Origin: Thinopyrum elongatum
Taxonomy: Eukaryota; Streptophyta; Magnoliopsida; Poales; Poaceae
NCBI GenBank assembly: GCA_011799875.1
Contig: CM022297.1
Span: 515,957,207 to 516,021,206 of the forward strand
Direction of reading: 5' to 3'
DNA length: 64,000 nt
Shown here: piece by piece, positions 58,854-64,000 of the stretch
Numbering within the stretch: the stretch's first letter is position 1
Layout: each line of letters begins with the position of its first letter
Translations under genes and position numbers: made by a program
The notes under the pieces: model-generated
Databases searched by the model: none
What the model was told of the DNA's origin: nothing
The model's input: the letters and a program-made list of their open reading frames with translations, nothing else

Positions 58854-60400
58854 AAGCTCGAACCCAAATCGGAGAAGTGCGTCTTCATAGGATACCCAAA
58901 AGAAACTATTGGGTACACCTTCTACCATAGATCCGAAGGCAAGATCTTTGTTGCTAAGAATGGGTCCTTTCTAGAGAAGGAGTTTCTCTCGAAAGAAGTG
59001 AGTAGGAGGAAAGTAGAACTTGATGAGGTAATTGTACCTTCTCTCGAATTGGAAAGTAGCTCATCACAGAAAACTGTTCCTGTGATGCCTACACCAACTA
59101 GAGAGGAAGCTAATGATGATGATCATGAAACTTCAGATCAAGTTACTACTGAACTTCATAGGTCAACTAGAGCACGATCTGCACCAGAGTGGTATGGTCA
59201 TCCTATTCTGGAAGTCATGTTACTAGACCAAGGCAAACCTACGAACTATGAAGAAGCTATGATGAGCCCAGATTCCGATAGATGGCTTGAGGCCATGAAA
59301 TCTGAGATAGGATCCATGTATGAGAACAAAGTGTGGACTTTGGTGGATTTGCCCAATGATAGACAAGCCATAGAGAATAAATGGATCTTCAAGAAGAAGA
59401 CTGACGCTGATGGTAATGTTACTATCTACAAAGCTCGACTTGTCTCAAAAGGTTTTTGACAAGTTCAAGGGGTTAACTACGATGAGACTTTCTCACCCGT
59501 AGCGATGCTTAAGTCTATCCGAATCAAGTTAGCAATTTCCACATTTTATGATTATGAAATCTGGCAAATGGGCGTCAAAACTGCATTCCTTAATGGATAT
59601 CTTAAAGAAGAGTTGTATATGATGCAACCAGAAGGTTTTGTCGATCCTAAAGGTGCTAACAAAGTATGCAAGCTCCAGCGATCCATTTATGGACTGGTGC
59701 AAGCATCTCGGAGTTGGAATATACACTTTGATGAGGTGATCAAAGCATATGGTTTTATACAGACTTACGGTGAAGCATGTATTTACAAGAAAGTGAGTGG
59801 GAGCTCTGTAGCATTTCTGATATTATATGTGGATGACATATTATTGATTGGAAATGATATAGAATTTCTGGATAGCATAAAAGGATACTTGAATAGGAAC
59901 TTTTCAATGAAAGACCTCGGTGAAACTGCTTACGTATTGAGCTTCAAGATCTATAGGGATAGATCGAGACGCTTAATAGGACTTTCACAAAGCACATACC
60001 TTGACAAAGTTCTGAAGGAGTTCAAAATGGATCAGTCAAAGAAAGGGTTCTTGCCTGTATTCAAGGTGTGAAGTTGAGTAACACTCAAAACCCGACCACG
60101 ATAGAGGATAGAGAGAGAATGAAAGTCATTCCCTATGCCTCATCCATAGGTTCTATAAAGTATGCCATACTGTGTACCAGACCTATTGTGCACCTTGCCA
60201 TGAGTTTGGCAAGGGGGCACAATAGTGATCCAGGTGTAGATCACTGGACATCGGTCAAAATTATCCTTAGTAGCCTAAGAGGACTAAGGAAATATTTCTC
60301 GGTTATGGAGGTGATAAAGAGTTCGTCGTAAAGGGTTACGTCGATGCAAGCTTTAACACAGATCCGGATGACTCTGAGTCTCAATCTGGATACATATTGA
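58767..60400 (+). pseudogene. Reverse transcriptase/RNase H of Angela-type element, first catalytic Asp lost
   Basis: Frame 58767-59459 ends at a TGA; the RT core continues at 59505-60071. The first catalytic Asp of the DVKTAFLNG motif is Gly (GGC at 59571-59573). The YVDD box is intact (59826-59837, YVDDILLIGND). The RNase H that follows is broken by several stops after about 60330. Confidence 0.85.
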
Positions 60401-60539
60401 AAGTGGGAGCAATCAGCTAGAGTAGCTCCATGCAGAGCATTGTAGACATACAAATTTGCAAAATACATACGGATCTGAATGTGGCAGACCCGTTGACTAA
60501 ACTTCTCACACAAGCAAAACATGATCACACCTTAGTACT

Positions 60540-60670
60540 CTTTGGGTGTTAATCACATAGCGATGTGAACTAGATTATTGACTCTAGTAAACTCTTTGGG
60601 TATTGGTCACATGACGACGTCAACTATGGGTGTTAATCACATGGCGATGTGAACTAAATTATTGACTCAA
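60540..60670 (+). repeat. Three-fold repeat before the Angela 3' LTR
   Basis: GGGTGTTAATCACAT at 60544 and 60627 with a variant (GGGTATTGGTCACAT) at 60598. Each is followed by a GATGTGAACTA- or GACGTCAACTA-type segment. Probably local duplication next to the polypurine tract. Confidence 0.7.
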
Positions 60671-60685
60671 GTGCAAGTGGGAGAC

Positions 60686-62447
60686 TGAAGGAAATATGCC
60701 CTAGAGGCAATAATAAAGTTGTTATTTTATATTTCCTTATTCATGATAAAGGTTTATTATTCATGCTAGAATTGTATTGATCGGAAACTTAAATACATGT
60801 GTGAATACATAAACAAATACTGTGTCCCTAGTAAGCCTCTACTAGACTAGCTCGTTGATCAAAGATGGTTAAGATTTCCTAACCATGGACATGTGTTGTC
60901 ATTTGATAACGGGATCACATCATTAGGAGAATGATGTGATGGACAAGACCCATCCGTTAGCTTAGCATATTGATCGTTCAGTTTATTGCTATTGCTTTCT
61001 TCATGTCAAATAAATATTCCTTCGACTATGAGATTATGCAACTCCCGGATACCGGAGGAATGCCTTGTGTGCTATCAAACGTCACAATGTAACTGGGTGA
61101 TCATAAAGATGCTCTACAGGTATCTCCAAAGGTGTTTGTTGAGTTGGCATAGATCAAGATTAGGATTTGTCACTCTGAGTTTCGGAGAGGTATCCCTGGG
61201 CCCTCTTGGTAATACACATCATAAGCTTGCAAGCAAATGACTAAGGAGTTATTTACAAGGTGATGTATTATGGAACGAGTAAAGAGACTTCCTGGTAACG
61301 AGATTGAAGTAGGTATAGAGATACCGACGATCGAATCTCGGGCAAGTAACATACCGATGGACAAAGGGAATTACGTATGTTGTCATAATGGTTCAACCGA
61401 TAAAGATCTTCATAGAATATGTAGGAGCCAATATGGGCATGCAGGTTCCGCTATTGGTTATTGACCAGAGAGGTGTCTCGGTCATGTGTACATAGTTCTC
61501 AAACCCGTAGGGTCCGCACGCTTAACGTTCATTGACGATATAGTGTTATATGAGTTATATGTTTTGGTGACCGAATGTTGTTCGGAGTCCCGGATGAGAT
61601 CACGTACATGACGAGAAGTCTCGAAATGGTCGAGAGGTAAAGATTGATATATAGGACGATGGTATTTGGACACCGGAAGTGTTTCGGGACGTACCGGGAA
61701 GGAATCGGGTCACCAGAAGGGGTTCCGGGCAGCCCCCGGCAAGTTATGGGCCTTATGGGCCAAAGGAGGGGACAGACCAGCCCACAAGGGGGCTGGTGCG
61801 CCTCCTCCCTTGTTTGACCATCCCTAGGGAAGGAAAAGTGGGAGGGCTAGCCCCTCCTGCCTTTCCCTCTCATGGGAGAAAGGAAAGGGGGGCGCCACCC
61901 TTCCCTGCCTTTCCCCGCGCTCCAAATAAGGAAAGAGGGGGCATGTCTTGGCAGGGACTCCAATTAGGAGGCCTCTTTTGGCTGCTCCTCCCTCCCTCCC
62001 ACCTATATATATGTGGGAGGGCGGCGCCTAGCACAACCTAGACAATTGCATAGCCGTGTGCGGCGTCCCCCTTCACCGTTTACACCCCCGGTCATATTTT
62101 CGTAGTGCTTAGGCGAAGCCCTACGGAGATCACTTCACCATCACCGTCACCGTCACCACGCCATCGTGCTGACGGAACTCATCTACTACCTCGACATCTT
62201 GCTGGATCAAGAAGGCGAGGGATGTCACCGAGCTGAATGTGTGCAGAACGCGGAGGTGCCGTGCGTTCGGTACTTGATCGGTTGAAGCGCGAAGAAGTTC
62301 GACTACATCAACCGCGTTGTGAAATGCTTCCGCTTACGGTCTACGAGCGTACGTAGACACACTCTCCCCTCTCGTTGCTATGCATCTCCTTGATAGATCT
62401 TGCATGTGCATAGAATTTTTTTGTTTTCCATGCAACGTTTCCCAACA
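60686..62447 (+). repeat. 3' LTR of Angela-type element (1762 bp)
   Basis: Partner of 30024-31777. Preceded by the polypurine-like GTGCAAGTGGGAGAC and followed by CTTAT. TATA box at about 62004. Confidence 0.92.
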
Positions 62448-62474
62448 CTTATGGGCATCCTTGAGGAGAGTAGG
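62448..62474 (-). pseudogene. 27-bp piece of Athila-2 integrase between two insertions
   Basis: On minus it encodes PTLLKDAHK, which continues directly into FDLSCDECQR at 30018 once Angela is removed. It fits the usual sequence just before the integrase zinc-binding cysteines. Its other side is cut by the Maximus LTR. Confidence 0.85.
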
Positions 62475-64000
62475 TGTAAGTGCATCTAGTGCCCCTTAGT
62501 GATTTTGGTGTATTGAAGACTTATAGGTTAAGGGACTAATGCGTTTGTGAGTGTACACAGGTCTATAAGTCTATGAGGAGTTTGTTATTTATGATGAATG
62601 TCGACCCCTAAAAATGAATGTCTTCAACTGAAGACTTTTGTTTTCTTGAAGACTTTGAAAGTGAAGAAATTGGTGTGACCCTGAAGACTTGATATTCATG
62701 CGAGGATTATGAAGCGTGAAGACTTTTGTTTTCGTAGTTTCATTTTCTTCTTCTTGAGTCATAGGAAACACCGTACTGTTAAAGGGGGTTGAGGTAAAAC
62801 TAAGGAAAAGTTTCCAAGTGATGCTCAACTCAAAATCCTACACCTACCCAATCCTTTCGAGTGAAGCCATTGGAAATCTCATTCAGTTTGGTCAAGTTCT
62901 TCAGTGACAGAGACGAAGTTCTTCTGTTCTCTGAGGAATTTGTCCTGACTGAGGAGTTAGGAATTCGCCAGTGCGGATTGCCTACAAGTGAGGAACATGA
63001 TAGCCCTGAGGAATTTGATACTCAAATATCCGACCGTTGCTGTGCTGCGCGCCAGCTGTCCAAATATCCTACCCACCTAACGGTCATATCATTGAAGGGC
63101 ATTTATGTCTTATCATGTCGGGCTGCTCCCTAGGCTATAAATAGCCGCCCCCTACAACCACTAGCTGGTTGGCTGCTCCAAGAGATAGATTGACACTTGT
63201 CATTTAGAGCATCCCATCCTCCGAGGACTTTGAGCGAAAATCATCAAGTGAGGAAAAAACCCCAAAACCCAAACACCTACAAACCCAAAGTGATTGAGCA
63301 TCACTGAAGAGATTGTTCCTGTGTGGAACCGACGCTTGTTACCTTTGAGGACTGTGCATCCTCCAGACGGTTAGGCGTCATGGTCTAGAGCATCCAAGAG
63401 GAAATTGTGGATTGCCGAGTGACCGAGTATGTGAAGGTTTGGAAGTCACCTGAAGACTTACCACGAGTGATTTGGCGAGGTCTGTGTGACCTTAGCTCAA
63501 GGAGAATACGGTGAGGACTGTGTGTCCAGGACTGTGTGTCCTCAGGTTTAAATACTTAGCCGCTCTAACCAGACGTACAACTGTCACAGCAGTTGGAACT
63601 GGTCTACCAAATCATTGTCTTCTCCGAGCTACTGGTTCTATTTCCTCAACCCTTTCATTTCCTTGCATACTTGCTATGTATTTGATCATTACTGTTTGAA
63701 GACTTTGACTGAAGACTTTCTCAATTTCCTCAGTTCAATTTCTTTAGTCAGTTTGTCTTCAGCCTGCTTATCCTGTGTTTACGCTACTTGTACTCTGCGC
63801 TTGTTTTTCATTTCATCATGATGACTGCGCTACTGCTCTGTTATGTTTGCATCTGAGTACTTATTCCGCTGCTAAGTAGTTCGTCGCTTAGGAATTTCCT
63901 CACCTTGAAATTCCTCAGTGACGAATTTGTAAAAATCGCCTATTCACTCCCCCTCTAGTCGATATAACGCACTTTCAATTGGTATCAGGGCAAGGTACTC
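62475..64000 (+). mobile_element. Maximus-type copia retrotransposon, 5' end
   Basis: LTR 62475-63977 (1503 bp), TGTAAGTGCATCTAGTGCCC to ACGCACTTTCA, followed by the initiator-methionine-type primer-binding site TTGGTATCAGGGC (63979-63991). Left flank GTAGG. TATA box TATAAATA at 63136-63143. The rest of the element is outside the window. The many GAAGACTT repeats in the LTR are typical of this family. Confidence 0.88.

Larger units (their letters stand above)
30024..62447 (+). mobile_element. Angela/WIS/BARE-type copia retrotransposon, interrupted
   Basis: 5' LTR 30024-31777, internal 31778-34455 and 58288-60685, 3' LTR 60686-62447. The LTRs open TGAAGGAAATATGCCCTAG and close CCCAACA, as in the Angela/WIS/BARE group. 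The flanking 5-mers are CTTAC and CTTAT, a near-match target duplication inside the Athila-2 integrase. Its own integrase is split by a solo LTR (34456-58282). All coding parts carry stops. Confidence 0.9.

Overview
The window is plant nuclear DNA, almost certainly from a Triticeae grass (Triticum/Aegilops type). It is nearly all nested transposable elements. The evidence is a set of Triticeae-typical terminal repeats: Angela/WIS/BARE-type copia LTRs, a Maximus-type copia LTR, Athila-lineage and Tat-lineage gypsy elements, and a CACTA terminus with TTTGCCGTCTGC subterminal repeats. There are no rRNA, tRNA, CRISPR or bacterial features. Only one gene looks intact, a three-exon B3-domain gene at 230-1483, and it lies close to the CACTA end.

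Layout, left to right. 1-2638: B3 gene, AT-rich repeats, a purine/pyrimidine foldback, then a CACTA end at 2638. 2639-6493: 5' part of a minus-strand Athila-type element (leader ORFs, primer-binding site, 5' LTR). 6494-7075: 582 bp spacer. 7076-8764: 3' LTR and internal stub of a second Athila-type element of the same family. 8765-11784: 3' end of a minus-strand Tat-type gypsy element carrying an antisense, intron-containing ORF. 11785-16304: 3' LTR, 3' region and the C-terminal half of the integrase of another Athila element; its integrase continues at 29768-30023 and 62448-62474. 16305-29762: a complete-length but decayed Tat-type gypsy (530 bp LTRs, TSD TTGGG) with gag-pol on plus and a multi-exon antisense ORF on minus. 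30024-62447: an Angela-type copia whose integrase is split by a solo LTR (34456-58282, TSD GCAAT). That solo LTR is split by a second copia array arranged LTR-internal-LTR-internal (36936-58080), and the first internal copy of the array is split by two long LTR-like insertions (41468-45621, TSD CTTTC; 46936-51125, TSD TGCGC). 62475-64000: 5' LTR and start of a Maximus-type copia.

The insertions can be ordered by which one interrupts which: Athila Y, then Tat-1, Athila-2, Angela, the solo LTR element, the copia array, and finally the two long LTR-like elements, giving a nest seven levels deep. Most coding parts are broken by stops and frameshifts, and several have lost catalytic residues. The more unusual signals are the intron-containing antisense ORFs with their own TATA boxes in two separate Tat elements, the tandem copia array with a rearranged right end, the B3 gene next to a CACTA terminus, and several element-specific minisatellites.
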